Source of the DNA: Treponema sp.
Lineage (GTDB): Bacteria > Spirochaetota > Spirochaetia > Treponematales > Treponemataceae
Length of the DNA: 38,984 nt
Assembly (NCBI GenBank): GCA_018385395.1
Contig: JAHBAD010000161.1
Span: 1 to 38,984, forward strand
Reading direction: 5' to 3'
Made by a program: the position numbers and the translations under genes. The notes beneath the pieces were generated by a model that saw only the letters and a list, made by a program, of their open reading frames with translations, was not told the DNA's origin and did not search any database. Shown here piece by piece: positions 18,540 to 28,347 of the stretch (the stretch's first letter is position 1; each line of letters begins with the position of its first letter).

Positions 18540-18596
18540 ACATATAATATGGATTTTTTTTGCTGTTTTAGGAAAAAAGAAAGAAAAAATTTCAGG

Positions 18597-18715
18597 GGGG
18601 CTGTCCCAAAAGTAATGAGTGTAGTGCTCATTGAGCTCGTCGAAATGACTGCTACAATAAATGTGGTGTTTTCGATAAACTCAACCACCGTAATGCAAAC
18701 TTATTGGACAGCCCC
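18597..18715. mobile_element. MITE-like non-autonomous element with about 17-bp terminal inverted repeats
   Basis: GGGGCTGTCCCAAAAGT ... ACTTATTGGACAGCCCC; 15/17 positions match between the arms; 119 bp total, non-coding, intergenic. Confidence 0.6.
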
Positions 18716-18725
18716 TTCTTTTTTA

Positions 18726-19766
18726 TTAATCGCCGAAGCGGATATCCTGCCAGAGGGAATTATACTTATCAAGGCCTTCACCAAGGTCATTTTTAAGTTC
18801 ACAGTTGTCCATCATTGAAGCTTCATACATTGGAGTTGTTGTAACATATTCAGCAGCAGGGAGATTTACGAAACAAGGAAAATGGAATGCATCAAGGAAT
18901 TTTGCATAAACTTCAGGTCTATGGATATAGTTGATGAATTCATTTGCAAGTTCTACATGTTTTGCGCCTTTAAGAATACAAAGACTGTCAAGATATGCAG
19001 GACCACCATCCTGTGGAATAAAGAAATCAATTGTTTCATCCCATTTATCTTCAGGAACTTCACCAAAAATTACTTCAGCATATCCCTGACAAAGCCAGAA
19101 GTCACCGGAAGCAAAAGATTTACCAAAGCTTTCTGCATCGAATTTTACAAGGTTTGGCTTCCATGATTTTAAAACCAGTTCGCTTGCTGCTTTAAGTTCT
19201 GCATCATCAAGAGAGTTTACACTGTTTCCCTGAGTTGCAAGTGCATCACCAATAACTTCACGCATATCGTCCATCATTGTTGCATGACCTTTGAACTGTG
19301 AATCAGCAAAAATATTCCATGAACGTTCATAATCACCCGAAGGAATTTTTGTCTTGTTTACAGAAACCCCAGCAGCACCAAAGTAGTATGGCAGACAATA
19401 TTCCAGATTTGGATCGAAAGTCATTTTTTTAATACATTTGGGATTCAGGTTTACTTTATTTGTCATTTTTGACTGATCAAGCTTCTGAAGCATTCCCTGT
19501 GCAATCATGATTGAAACATAATCCTGAGAAGGTACTACGATATCATAACCTTTTGCACCTGCACGGAGTTTTGCATACATTTCTTCATTTGATGCGTAGC
19601 TGTCAACTTTTACAGTACAGTTGAATTCTTTTTCAAAGTCATGAAGAACTTCATCTGGAGTGTAATAAGTCCAGTTGTAAAGATAAAGAGTATTGTCATC
19701 TCCACCGCAGGAAATGAGACCAAGAGAAACAGCTAAAACTGCGAGAGCGAAAATAATTTTTTTCAT
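18726..19766 (-). CDS. potD: spermidine/putrescine ABC transporter substrate-binding lipoprotein
   Basis: Lipobox LAVSLGLISCGG; LYLYNWTYYTPDEVLHDFEKEFNCTVKVDSYASNEEMYAKLRAG. Confidence 0.92.
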   Translation of the reverse strand: MKKIIFALAVLAVSLGLISCGGDDNTLYLYNWTYYTPDEVLHDFEKEFNCTVKVDSYASNEEMYAKLRAGAKGYDIVVPSQDYVSIMIAQGMLQKLDQSKMTNKVNLNPKCIKKMTFDPNLEYCLPYYFGAAGVSVNKTKIPSGDYERSWNIFADSQFKGHATMMDDMREVIGDALATQGNSVNSLDDAELKAASELVLKSWKPNLVKFDAESFGKSFASGDFWLCQGYAEVIFGEVPEDKWDETIDFFIPQDGGPAYLDSLCILKGAKHVELANEFINYIHRPEVYAKFLDAFHFPCFVNLPAAEYVTTTPMYEASMMDNCELKNDLGEGLDKYNSLWQDIRFGD

Positions 19767-19788
19767 TGTTTTTTAATCCTTAAATTTA

Positions 19789-20652
19789 TTATTTACTTGC
19801 AGCGAAAGTTTTAAGGCTTTTGCGCAGGATAATTGTAAATGCACAGATAATGAGAATCAGCACAAAGCTGAGAGCATTGATTACAGGACTTACGCCAAAA
19901 CGGATCATACTGTAAACATACAAAGGAAGAGTTGTACTTCCAGGACCCGAAACAAGGGCTGTAATAACATAATCTTCCAGAGACATAGTAATGCTCATCA
20001 TAAAACCGGAAATTACCCCAGGCATGATTGCAGGAATAATTACCTTGAACAGAGTCTGTTTTTCATTTGCTCCAAGGTCATGGCTTGCTTCAATAATAGA
20101 ATAATCAAATTCATCAACGCGGGCACTGACCATAAGATAAACGAAGGGCAGACAGAATGTTGTATGTGCAATAAAGATTGTTACAAGACCAAGACTCATT
20201 TTAATGGCACTGAAGAAAATCAGCATGGAAACACCCATAATAACTTCCGGAAGAACCATTGGCAAAAAACTGATTGCCTGAATAAAATTGTGCCCTTTGA
20301 ACTGATACCATTTGATACCGATTGCAGCAAGGGTTCCGATGATTGTTGCAACGAGTGAAGATGTAACTGCAACGACCAGGGAATTGAACAGAGACTGCCA
20401 CAAAGGTTTTGAGTCAAAAATCAGTTTTTCATACCAGATAAAACTGAATCTGGTAAAGTTTGTATCCTTTGATTCGTTGAACGAATAGAAAATGATTACG
20501 AAGAGAGGAACAAACAGGAATACAATAGCAAATGCAAGTACAAAATTTGAAAAACTGAATCTGCGGTTATGTTTTTTCCACTGGCGTTTTGCATGGCGTG
20601 CATTTTCTGATGATTTGCGTTTTTCAGAGAACTGTTTGAATGGATTATACAT
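19789..20652 (-). CDS. potC: spermidine/putrescine ABC transporter permease PotC
   Basis: Multi-TM permease with EASHDLGANEKQTLFKVIIPAIMPGVISG (EAA loop). Confidence 0.92.
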   Translation of the reverse strand: MYNPFKQFSEKRKSSENARHAKRQWKKHNRRFSFSNFVLAFAIVFLFVPLFVIIFYSFNESKDTNFTRFSFIWYEKLIFDSKPLWQSLFNSLVVAVTSSLVATIIGTLAAIGIKWYQFKGHNFIQAISFLPMVLPEVIMGVSMLIFFSAIKMSLGLVTIFIAHTTFCLPFVYLMVSARVDEFDYSIIEASHDLGANEKQTLFKVIIPAIMPGVISGFMMSITMSLEDYVITALVSGPGSTTLPLYVYSMIRFGVSPVINALSFVLILIICAFTIILRKSLKTFAASK

Positions 20653-21608
20653 TACTGTGCACCTCCCAGTGGAACTGAAGCTGTAGGAGTTTCTTCTGCA
20701 ACATTATTCTTTTTATTCAGCTGATCATCTTTCTTGCTTGAAGAAAGCATCCAGAGGATTGCTCCCATAGAAACAATTGTAATTACCATACTGAATGCCG
20801 AAGCCAGAGGCCAGTTACGTACTTTCTGAACCTGGTCAACAATAATATTTCCAAGCATGTAAGAATCTTTACCACCAACCATCTGAGGAACAGTATAGTT
20901 ACCAAAGATTGGTATGAAAGTGAAAATCAGAGCACTGATAATACCGCTTTTTACGCCAGGAATCAAAACCTTCAGCATAGACTGAGCTTTTGTAGCACCA
21001 AGGTCACGGGCAGCTTCCAGAAGGGAAAAATCAAAACGGTCAACTGCTGTGAAAATAGGCAGAATGGCATAAGGAAGATACATGTAAATGCTTACAAGAA
21101 TGATGGCTTCTTTTGTAAACATAAACTTGTGAGTTGTATACACTGCGTCTTTTGAAAATCCGTGGAACAAGTTAAAGAAGAAACGGAAAATATCATTCAG
21201 AAGCCCGTTATCTCCAAGAATTGTCATCCATGCAAAAATACGGATAAGTGAGTTTGTAAGGAACGGAATGATTACAAGGATAAGAAGAACTGTCTGGTGA
21301 CGGCTTCTTGCCATAGCGTAACCGCAAGGAAGTGCAATAAGGATTGTAATTGCAGTTGAAACACAGGTAATCCACAAAGTACGGAGGAAAATCATTCCGT
21401 ATGCTGCAGAGAACATCTGGCTGTAAGCTTTAAGAGTAAACTTTGGCTGCACCCCACCATAAACATCGCGGGTCATAAATGAATATGCAACGATGATTAC
21501 AAGAGGAACTACAAAGAATACACAGAACCATACACCCATAGGCCATCCATAAAAAGGCCCCGGGTTTGGTTTCTTATATTTTTGGATTTTTTCAGATTTT
21601 TCTTTCAT
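20652..21608 (-). CDS. potB: spermidine/putrescine ABC transporter permease PotB
   Basis: Multi-TM permease with EAARDLGATKAQSMLKVLIPGVKSGIISA; NYTVPQMVGG. Confidence 0.92.
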   Translation of the reverse strand: MKEKSEKIQKYKKPNPGPFYGWPMGVWFCVFFVVPLVIIVAYSFMTRDVYGGVQPKFTLKAYSQMFSAAYGMIFLRTLWITCVSTAITILIALPCGYAMARSRHQTVLLILVIIPFLTNSLIRIFAWMTILGDNGLLNDIFRFFFNLFHGFSKDAVYTTHKFMFTKEAIILVSIYMYLPYAILPIFTAVDRFDFSLLEAARDLGATKAQSMLKVLIPGVKSGIISALIFTFIPIFGNYTVPQMVGGKDSYMLGNIIVDQVQKVRNWPLASAFSMVITIVSMGAILWMLSSSKKDDQLNKKNNVAEETPTASVPLGGAQ

Positions 21609-21610
21609 CG

Positions 21611-22801
21611 CTATTTCTCGATATCTTCTACGATGTATCCGTCTTCTGCAGACCAGGACACGTATACTTCATCCTTCCATTCGATAGAAGGACCGTCATC
21701 CATAAAGTTCTTGTGCTGCTGGAAAACTTTGAGCATTGCGCCGTTTTCCAGTCTGATATAGAACTTTGTCTGGTATCCTGTATAAACAGGTTCCTGTACA
21801 ACACCTTTGAAAACATTGATATCTTTGCGTCCGTGAACATCAGGCACATCAGTTGTGATGCGGATTTTTTCAGGACGGATTGTGAAAGCTACTTTCTGAC
21901 CAGGTTTTGTTTCTTCATAGTCAGTAACCATCATATATTTGTCACCTGCTGCAACTTCTGCAGAGTCAGTTGGAAGGGGTGCCTGTTTTCCAAGAGCAGG
22001 AACTGAACAAGTTACCATGTACTCATCATTTCCTTTTGCATCTTTACAAGGTGTACATTCAGCAACAGTTGCTTCAAACAGGTTTGTTTCACCGATGAAT
22101 TCAGCAACAAACTGAGTTGCAGGGCTTTCATAAATTTCAAAAGGTGTACCAATCTGAAGAACATTACCTTTGTTCATAACTGCAATGCGGTCTGAAACTG
22201 CAAGAGCTTCGCTCTGGTCGTGAGTAACATAGATAAATGTAATACCGATTTTGTCATGGAGGTTGTCCAGGTCAATAAGAAGACTTGAACGAAGTTTTGC
22301 GTCCAGGGCAGAAAGAGGTTCATCCAGAAGAAGTACTGAAGGTTCATTAATCAGGGCACGGGCAATAGCTACACGCTGTTTCTGACCACCAGAAAGCTGA
22401 TTAGGCTTTTTGTTAATGTGCTGGTCAAGCTGAACCAGGTGAACATATTCACGTACTTTTGCATCAATTTCGTCTTTTGGGAGTTTCTTTAAGCGCAGAG
22501 GGAATGCAACATTTTCGTAAACAGACATATGTGGGAAAAGTGCATAAGTCTGGAAAACAGTATTAGACTGTCTTTCATTTGGAGCAAAAGGAACTACGTT
22601 CTTATCGTCAAAAAGAATTACCCCGTCATCCGGAAATTCAAAACCAGCGATCATGCGGAGCAAAGTTGTTTTGCCGCATCCTGAAGGTCCCAGCAGAGAG
22701 AAAAACTCACCGGGATTAATTGTAAAATTGACATCGTTCAAAGCGACGAAATCGCCGAATTTCTTTGATACGTGATCAATGGTAACCTGACATCCTTTCA
22801 C
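21611..22801 (-). CDS. potA: spermidine/putrescine ABC transporter ATP-binding protein PotA
   Basis: Walker A LLGPSGCGKTTLLRMIAGFE, signature NQLSGGQKQRVAIARAL, Walker B SVLLLDEPLSALD, C-terminal TOBE-like region; GTG start with AGGGG RBS. Confidence 0.95.
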   Translation of the reverse strand: MKGCQVTIDHVSKKFGDFVALNDVNFTINPGEFFSLLGPSGCGKTTLLRMIAGFEFPDDGVILFDDKNVVPFAPNERQSNTVFQTYALFPHMSVYENVAFPLRLKKLPKDEIDAKVREYVHLVQLDQHINKKPNQLSGGQKQRVAIARALINEPSVLLLDEPLSALDAKLRSSLLIDLDNLHDKIGITFIYVTHDQSEALAVSDRIAVMNKGNVLQIGTPFEIYESPATQFVAEFIGETNLFEATVAECTPCKDAKGNDEYMVTCSVPALGKQAPLPTDSAEVAAGDKYMMVTDYEETKPGQKVAFTIRPEKIRITTDVPDVHGRKDINVFKGVVQEPVYTGYQTKFYIRLENGAMLKVFQQHKNFMDDGPSIEWKDEVYVSWSAEDGYIVEDIEK

Positions 22802-22831
22802 TCAAGTGTACCCCTTTATAAGAAAAATAAC

Positions 22832-22850
22832 CTGTTTCTATACGAAACAG
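22832..22850. promoter_or_regulatory. perfect inverted repeat upstream of potA (possible operator or small hairpin)
   Basis: CTGTTTC-tatac-GAAACAG, 7-bp arms, about 30 bp upstream of the potA GTG. Confidence 0.35.
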
Positions 22851-22851
22851 T

Positions 22852-22890
22852 AAAAAAAATGAAGGTCACCATCAGTAACCTTCATTTTTT
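22852..22890. terminator. bidirectional-looking intrinsic terminator downstream of nadE
   Basis: aaaaaaaatgaaggt-N-accttcatttttt hairpin flanked by A and T runs. Confidence 0.75.
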
Positions 22891-22956
22891 ATTTTATAAA
22901 TGAAAAATAGAATATATGTGCGATTTAGTCAATAAAAACTGGAAAAATAAAAAAAA

Positions 22957-24900
22957 TTAATCTGAAAGCCATACTGCACAGTCGGCATCGCTGGGCATGC
23001 GCCAGTCACCGCGAGGAGAAAGGTTTACCGTACCCACTTTTGCTCCGTCAGGCATGCAGGAACGCTTAAACTGCTGGCTGAAAAAGCGCTTATAGAACTT
23101 CAAAAGCCATTTTTTCTTTGTTTCCGTATCATATTTCTTAAGGTCTTCCGCATGTTCAGCTAAAAAGAGGATTTTTTCAGCCGAAAAGCCGAATCTGAGA
23201 AGATAATAAAGGTAAAAATCATGAAGTTCATAAGGACCGACCAGATCTTCTGTTTTCTGGCTGATTTTGCCGTTTTCAGGAGGCAGAAGTTCAGGACTAA
23301 CAGGAGTATCCAGAATGTCACGGAGAACCTCAGATTCGCCTGTATTTCCCCTGTTTTCAGCCTCATTACTAAACCATTCAACAAGGTATCGTACAAGAGT
23401 CTTCGGAATAGAAGAATTTACCCCGTACATGCTCATATGATCGCCGTTATAGGTACACCAGCCAAGGGCAAGTTCAGAAAGGTCTCCTGTTCCTATTACA
23501 ATGCCGTTTGTTTTATTAGCATAATCCATAAGAACCTGAGTTCTTTCGCGGGCCTGACAGTTTTCATATGTTACGTCATGAACATTTTCATCCTGCCCGA
23601 TATCTTTCATATGGGAACGGACAGATTCCGCAATGCGCACTTCCATTAATTCTGCCCCAACCGATTTTGCAAGGCTACAGGCATTATTATAAGTGCGGTC
23701 AGTAGTACCGAAACAAGGCATTGTAATGGCATGAATACAGTTTCTTGGTGTTCCGCATAAATCAAAGGCTTTTGCAGTCACTAAAAGAGCCAGAGTGGAG
23801 TCCAGCCCTCCTGAAAGGCCTATAACGGCACTTTTACAGTTTATATGACGGAGACGCTTTGCAAGCCCTTCTGCCTGAAGCTGAATGACACTGGCGCAGC
23901 GCTCTGAGCGCTTAAGTTTATCCGAAGGAACAAAAGGATGTGAATCTACAAAACGACTGAAATTCTTTTCAAAATCAGATTTCTTTTCATTTCCAAGAAG
24001 ATTAATTTTCAGGTTCAGATATTTTGCCGAATCAACTTTTGAAGCGCAGTCTGCAAAAGTGGTTGTATGACGGCGTTCCTGACAAAGGCGTTCTATATCA
24101 ATATCAGCATAAATCGTATCACTTGAAAACAGGCCAGATTCCGAAAGAAGGCTTCCGTTTTCAGAAATAAGATTATGACCTGCAAACACCATATCCTGAC
24201 TCGATTCCCCGTTACCTGCATTTGCATAAAGGTAAGCACAGATACTGGAAGCAGAACGGCTTTTTACAAGGTTTTTGCGGTAATCAGCTTTTCCGATAAT
24301 CTCATTTCCGGCTGAAAGATTTGCAATAATTGTTGCACCGGCAAGTGTATGATTCACACTTGGCGGAAGCGGAACCCATAAATCTTCACAAATTTCGGAA
24401 GCAACAGTAAATTCCGGGTTTTCTTCATCAGAAATGAGAATATTTGTTCCCATCGGGATATTCTTAAGAGCTGGAGACAGGTGAACAACGCGGGTGTCGC
24501 CTCTGAAAGGCGTAAACTGCCGGCGTTCATAAAACTCTGAATAATTTGGCATGTAGGATTTTGGAATAAGTGCCAGAACTTCCCCTTTGAACAGAACTGC
24601 GGCACAGTTATAAAGGCCGTCATTCTGGGAAACAGGAAGCCCAACAAAAAAAAGAGAATTCAAAGATGAAGTTTCTTCTGCAAGATCTTCCAGAGCTTTA
24701 AGAGCGGCTTTCTGAAGACTTTTCTGAAGAAAAAGATCTCCGCAGGTGTAGCCTGTAACACAAAGCTCAGGACAAACAATAAGACGGGCGCCCTTTTCAG
24801 AGGCTTCTTTTACCGCTTTAAGAATTTCTTCTTTATTTTTTTCAGGGTTTGCCACAGTCACTTTCGGACTGCAGCAGGCAGTTTTTACAAATCCGTACAT
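22957..24900 (-). CDS. nadE: glutamine-dependent NAD+ synthetase
   Basis: N-terminal nitrilase domain (LIVCPELCVTGYTCGDLF, VASEICEDLWVP) plus synthetase domain (AVIGLSGGLDSTLALLV, GTGDLSELALGWCTYNGDHMSMYGVN). Confidence 0.97.
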   Translation of the reverse strand: MYGFVKTACCSPKVTVANPEKNKEEILKAVKEASEKGARLIVCPELCVTGYTCGDLFLQKSLQKAALKALEDLAEETSSLNSLFFVGLPVSQNDGLYNCAAVLFKGEVLALIPKSYMPNYSEFYERRQFTPFRGDTRVVHLSPALKNIPMGTNILISDEENPEFTVASEICEDLWVPLPPSVNHTLAGATIIANLSAGNEIIGKADYRKNLVKSRSASSICAYLYANAGNGESSQDMVFAGHNLISENGSLLSESGLFSSDTIYADIDIERLCQERRHTTTFADCASKVDSAKYLNLKINLLGNEKKSDFEKNFSRFVDSHPFVPSDKLKRSERCASVIQLQAEGLAKRLRHINCKSAVIGLSGGLDSTLALLVTAKAFDLCGTPRNCIHAITMPCFGTTDRTYNNACSLAKSVGAELMEVRIAESVRSHMKDIGQDENVHDVTYENCQARERTQVLMDYANKTNGIVIGTGDLSELALGWCTYNGDHMSMYGVNSSIPKTLVRYLVEWFSNEAENRGNTGESEVLRDILDTPVSPELLPPENGKISQKTEDLVGPYELHDFYLYYLLRFGFSAEKILFLAEHAEDLKKYDTETKKKWLLKFYKRFFSQQFKRSCMPDGAKVGTVNLSPRGDWRMPSDADCAVWLSD

Positions 24901-24907
24901 AATCTTT

Positions 24908-25738
24908 TTATTTCAGTAAACTTTCTACTTTTTTTGCAGCTTCTTCGATATATGGGCAATCTACGCCTTCAACGTCACCGGCATCAATTGCAGCTGATGT
25001 TGATTCTTCCATAGGAATGCGTGCAAGAACAGGAATTCCATAACTGTCAGCTATTGCCTGAATATTGCTTTTTCCAAATACTGTAATTTCTTTTCCACAG
25101 TCAGGACATTTTACATAACTCATGTTTTCAACAATACCAAGAATAGGAATGTTCATCATATTTGCCATTTTTACAGCTTTTTCAACAATTACACGAACCA
25201 GCTGCTGAGGGCTTGAAACTACAATAATTCCGTCAACAGGAAGGCTCTGGAAAACAGTAAGAGGAACATCCCCTGTTCCCGGAGGCATATCTACAAACAT
25301 GAAATCCACATCTTTCCATTCAACATCAGTCCAGAACTGTTTTACGGCGCCTCCAATTACAGGGCCGCGCCAGATAACAGGGTCACTTTCGTTCTGAAGA
25401 AGAAAGTTCATACTCATAAGCTGAATTCCCGAATCTGTTGTTACAGGAAGAAGACAGTCTTCGTTTTCTTTTGCAGTTGCACGCTGGTCGCCTACCCCAA
25501 AACATTCAGGAATTGAAGGTCCTGTAATATCAGCATCAAGAATTGCTGAACGGAAACCGTCTTTATTTACTTTACAGGCCAAAAGGCTTGTTACAAGGGA
25601 TTTTCCAACCCCACCTTTACCTGAAACAATACCAATTACTTTTTTTACGCTTGAACCTTCACGAAGGTTAGCTCTAAGATCGCGGTTTTCACAAGATTTT
25701 GAACATCCGCCACAGTTATGATCGCAATTTTCTGCCAT
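24908..25738 (-). CDS. Mrp/NBP35-family P-loop ATPase (Fe-S carrier type)
   Basis: CDHNCGGCSKSCE N-terminus; IGIVSGKGGVGKSLVTSLLA; FVDMPPGTGDVPLTVFQSLPVDGIIVVSSPQQLV; ENMSYVKCPDCGKEI. Confidence 0.95.
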   Translation of the reverse strand: MAENCDHNCGGCSKSCENRDLRANLREGSSVKKVIGIVSGKGGVGKSLVTSLLACKVNKDGFRSAILDADITGPSIPECFGVGDQRATAKENEDCLLPVTTDSGIQLMSMNFLLQNESDPVIWRGPVIGGAVKQFWTDVEWKDVDFMFVDMPPGTGDVPLTVFQSLPVDGIIVVSSPQQLVRVIVEKAVKMANMMNIPILGIVENMSYVKCPDCGKEITVFGKSNIQAIADSYGIPVLARIPMEESTSAAIDAGDVEGVDCPYIEEAAKKVESLLK

Positions 25739-25794
25739 ATGTTTCTCCCGGTTTTTATTAATAAAACCTGTAATTTAAATATAATCAAATAATC

Positions 25795-26193
25795 TTAAAT
25801 TGTATATCTTGCACGGCTTGTTTCAGTTTCAAAAACATCTACCGCACAAAGTTTTACTCCGTCAGGTGAATTGATGGAAAGATCCAGATTATAATTTTCC
25901 CGAAGCCTGGCAAGGATTCTGTTATAAATATATTCTGCAATCCGTTCAGCACTAGGGTTCTGGTCAAAAACAGGATTATCATTCAGATTTGTATGGTCAA
26001 GCTCCTTACAAACATCACGGAGAGCAGTTTTAAGGAATGTAAAATCCAGAAGCATACCACCTTCATTAAGTTTGTTTCCAGAAACATGTGCATAAACCTT
26101 ATAATTATGTCCGTGAAGGTTTTCACATTTACCATGATAATCTCTCAAAAAATGAGCAGCAGCAAAATCTGCTTCAACGCGAACTTCGTACAT
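25795..26193 (-). CDS. queD: 6-carboxytetrahydropterin synthase (QueD/PTPS family)
   Basis: VEADFAAAHFLRDYHGKCENLHGHNYKVYAHVSG...MLLDFTFLKTALRDVCKELDHTNLND. Confidence 0.93.
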   Translation of the reverse strand: MYEVRVEADFAAAHFLRDYHGKCENLHGHNYKVYAHVSGNKLNEGGMLLDFTFLKTALRDVCKELDHTNLNDNPVFDQNPSAERIAEYIYNRILARLRENYNLDLSINSPDGVKLCAVDVFETETSRARYTI

Positions 26194-27031
26194 TCAAAAC
26201 CTCACATACTTCATTTATTATTTCATCAGGTGTAGAAGCACCCGCTGTAATTCCTATTTTATCAAGTTCAAAAAATTCTTCAGGAAGCTCTGAAGCGTTT
26301 TCAATATGAACAGCCTTTGCACAGTTTTCCCGGGCTGTCTGAAAAAGTCTGATTGTATTGGCACTCTGCTTTCCTCCAACAACCACTATTCCATCCACCT
26401 TTGAACAAAGTTCCAGAAGAGAATCCTGCCTTTCTTTTGTTGCAGGACAGATTGTATTCAATACTTCAAGATTTGAAAAACACCCGCCCAGAACTTTTTT
26501 TATTTTATCAAACTCATTTTCCGAAAAAGTGGTCTGACTGAAAAGGACTCCTTTTTGAAATCTTAAATCATCACTTTCATCTGCCAGATTTTCGGCATCC
26601 TGAAGGTTCTGAATCAAGTGAAAGTTTTTGCCACCGTAACCGGCAATGCCTTTTACTTCCCCGTGTTCTGCATCCCCTGTAAAAACAATAAGGTTATCCC
26701 TGTTTTTTTCTGCAATTTTCTGACTTGCCTTCACACGGGGACAGGTGGCATCAATTATGCGGCATTTTTTTTCTTCAAGTTCTGAAATGACCTGAGGCGG
26801 AACTCCGTGAGCACGGATTATTACTGCAGAACCTTCAGGAATCTCAGAAATATTTTCTGCGGTCTTCATTCCGCTTTTAGTAAGCCGATTTAGTGTAGTC
26901 TTGTTATGAATTAAAGGACCAAGAGAATAAACGGGACTTTCAGTATTTTCAACAAGTGCCTGTTCTGCTCTTTCCACTGCATGCCGCACTCCGAAACAAT
27001 ATCCTAAAATCTCAGCCTTAATGATTTCCAT
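26174..27031 (-). CDS. ispH: 4-hydroxy-3-methylbut-2-enyl diphosphate reductase
   Basis: AEILGYCFGVRHAVERAE; GPLIHNKTTLNRL; RAHGVPPQV; DATCPRVKASQKIA; ITAGASTPDEIINEV. Confidence 0.96.
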   Translation of the reverse strand: MEIIKAEILGYCFGVRHAVERAEQALVENTESPVYSLGPLIHNKTTLNRLTKSGMKTAENISEIPEGSAVIIRAHGVPPQVISELEEKKCRIIDATCPRVKASQKIAEKNRDNLIVFTGDAEHGEVKGIAGYGGKNFHLIQNLQDAENLADESDDLRFQKGVLFSQTTFSENEFDKIKKVLGGCFSNLEVLNTICPATKERQDSLLELCSKVDGIVVVGGKQSANTIRLFQTARENCAKAVHIENASELPEEFFELDKIGITAGASTPDEIINEVCEVLNVRSSR

Positions 27032-27054
27032 ACTGATAATTTACATTAAAAACA

Positions 27055-27088
27055 AAAAAAAATCTCCCATGAAATACGGGAGATTTTC
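27055..27088 (-). terminator. intrinsic terminator downstream of secF
   Basis: aaaatctccc-N9-gggagatttt stem; minus strand followed by a T-run. Confidence 0.75.
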
Positions 27089-27114
27089 TTAAAGCTTTGG
27101 GGAAGCTGAATCAA

Positions 27115-28347
27115 TTATTCAGCGTCAGCCTTTGCTGCTTTCTGAGCTTTTTCCAGTGAGTGATGAACTCCGAATTCAGGTTTCCAGTTCTTACGGCAAG
27201 CCATAATGAATGAACTTGAAATAAAGATTGAAGAGTACATACCGCTGATAAGACCTACGATCATAGCAAGAGAGAAGTCCTTGATGCTTCCTGTTGTGAA
27301 GATGAACAGAGCAAGAACAGCAATCAAAGTTGTAACTGTAGTCAGGACAGAACGAACGAGAGTGTCGCTCAGTGACTGATTCAGAATATCTTTGAATGAA
27401 GTTACATTGTCCATCATTTTCAGGTTGTAACGGATGCGGTCAAGAATAACAACTGTGGCATTAATAGAGTAACCGATGATTGTAAGAACAGCAGCCAGAA
27501 CAGTTGTAGAGAATTCCATCTGAGTCCAGATAATGAATGTCATCATGATAAGTGTATCGTGAAGCAGAGCGATTACCGAACCGAGAGCGAAGTCCCAGTG
27601 GAAACGGATTGCAGCGTAAGCCCAGATGAGAATTACTGTAAGTACCAGCATAAGGATTGCTTTTCCGGCAATTGATTTAGAGAATGAAGAACCGATGAAG
27701 TCAGTTTTGATTACAGCTACATTGTCTTTACCGAATTTGTTGTAAAGAGTTTCTTCAACAACTTTCTGAAGTTCAGACTGAGTTGAATCTCCATCAATTC
27801 CCATACGAATCTGGAAACTGAGATCATCACCTGAACCAAGCTGTTTTACAGAGATTCCGCTTACTGCTGAAAGAGCATTACGAACATCATCTGCTGAAGC
27901 GTTTGTAACGCCTGCGGGGTAAATATAGATTGGTGAAGATGAAAGTACGTTTGTACTTGCTGAATTCAAGTAAGAAGCGTATGTATTGGCAGATGAATCC
28001 ATAGCTGTCATTTTTACGCCTTCTACCTTGTTTACTTCCTGAGTAAGTTCACCCATTGTTGAATATTCATTCAGATTATAAGTGTAAGTTGCGTTTTCAG
28101 CACCAGTACCGGAAACAACAACTTCCATTTCTGATTTTGCAAGGTTTACTGCAACTTTTGCAGGACCATTGTAAGAAAGAGAAGCTGCTGGAGATGCAAC
28201 ACGAACTTCTTCAACAAGACCAGGTTTGAAGTCGATACCAAAGTTGATTCCTTTTGTAAAGAATCCAACCAGACCGAATACTATCAGTACACAGCTGATA
28301 ATTACTGAAGGAACAAAGCCTTTACTGAAATTAAGTGTCTTTTTCAT
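27115..28347 (-). CDS. secF: protein translocase subunit SecF
   Basis: GINFGIDFKPG; ALGSVIALLHDTLIMMTF; TIIGYSINATVVILDRIRYNLK. Confidence 0.95.
   Translation of the reverse strand: MKKTLNFSKGFVPSVIISCVLIVFGLVGFFTKGINFGIDFKPGLVEEVRVASPAASLSYNGPAKVAVNLAKSEMEVVVSGTGAENATYTYNLNEYSTMGELTQEVNKVEGVKMTAMDSSANTYASYLNSASTNVLSSSPIYIYPAGVTNASADDVRNALSAVSGISVKQLGSGDDLSFQIRMGIDGDSTQSELQKVVEETLYNKFGKDNVAVIKTDFIGSSFSKSIAGKAILMLVLTVILIWAYAAIRFHWDFALGSVIALLHDTLIMMTFIIWTQMEFSTTVLAAVLTIIGYSINATVVILDRIRYNLKMMDNVTSFKDILNQSLSDTLVRSVLTTVTTLIAVLALFIFTTGSIKDFSLAMIVGLISGMYSSIFISSSFIMACRKNWKPEFGVHHSLEKAQKAAKADAE

Noticed and set aside
18726-22801. potABCD operon as a novel system
   Set aside because: Standard polyamine ABC transporter with the usual gene order and motifs.
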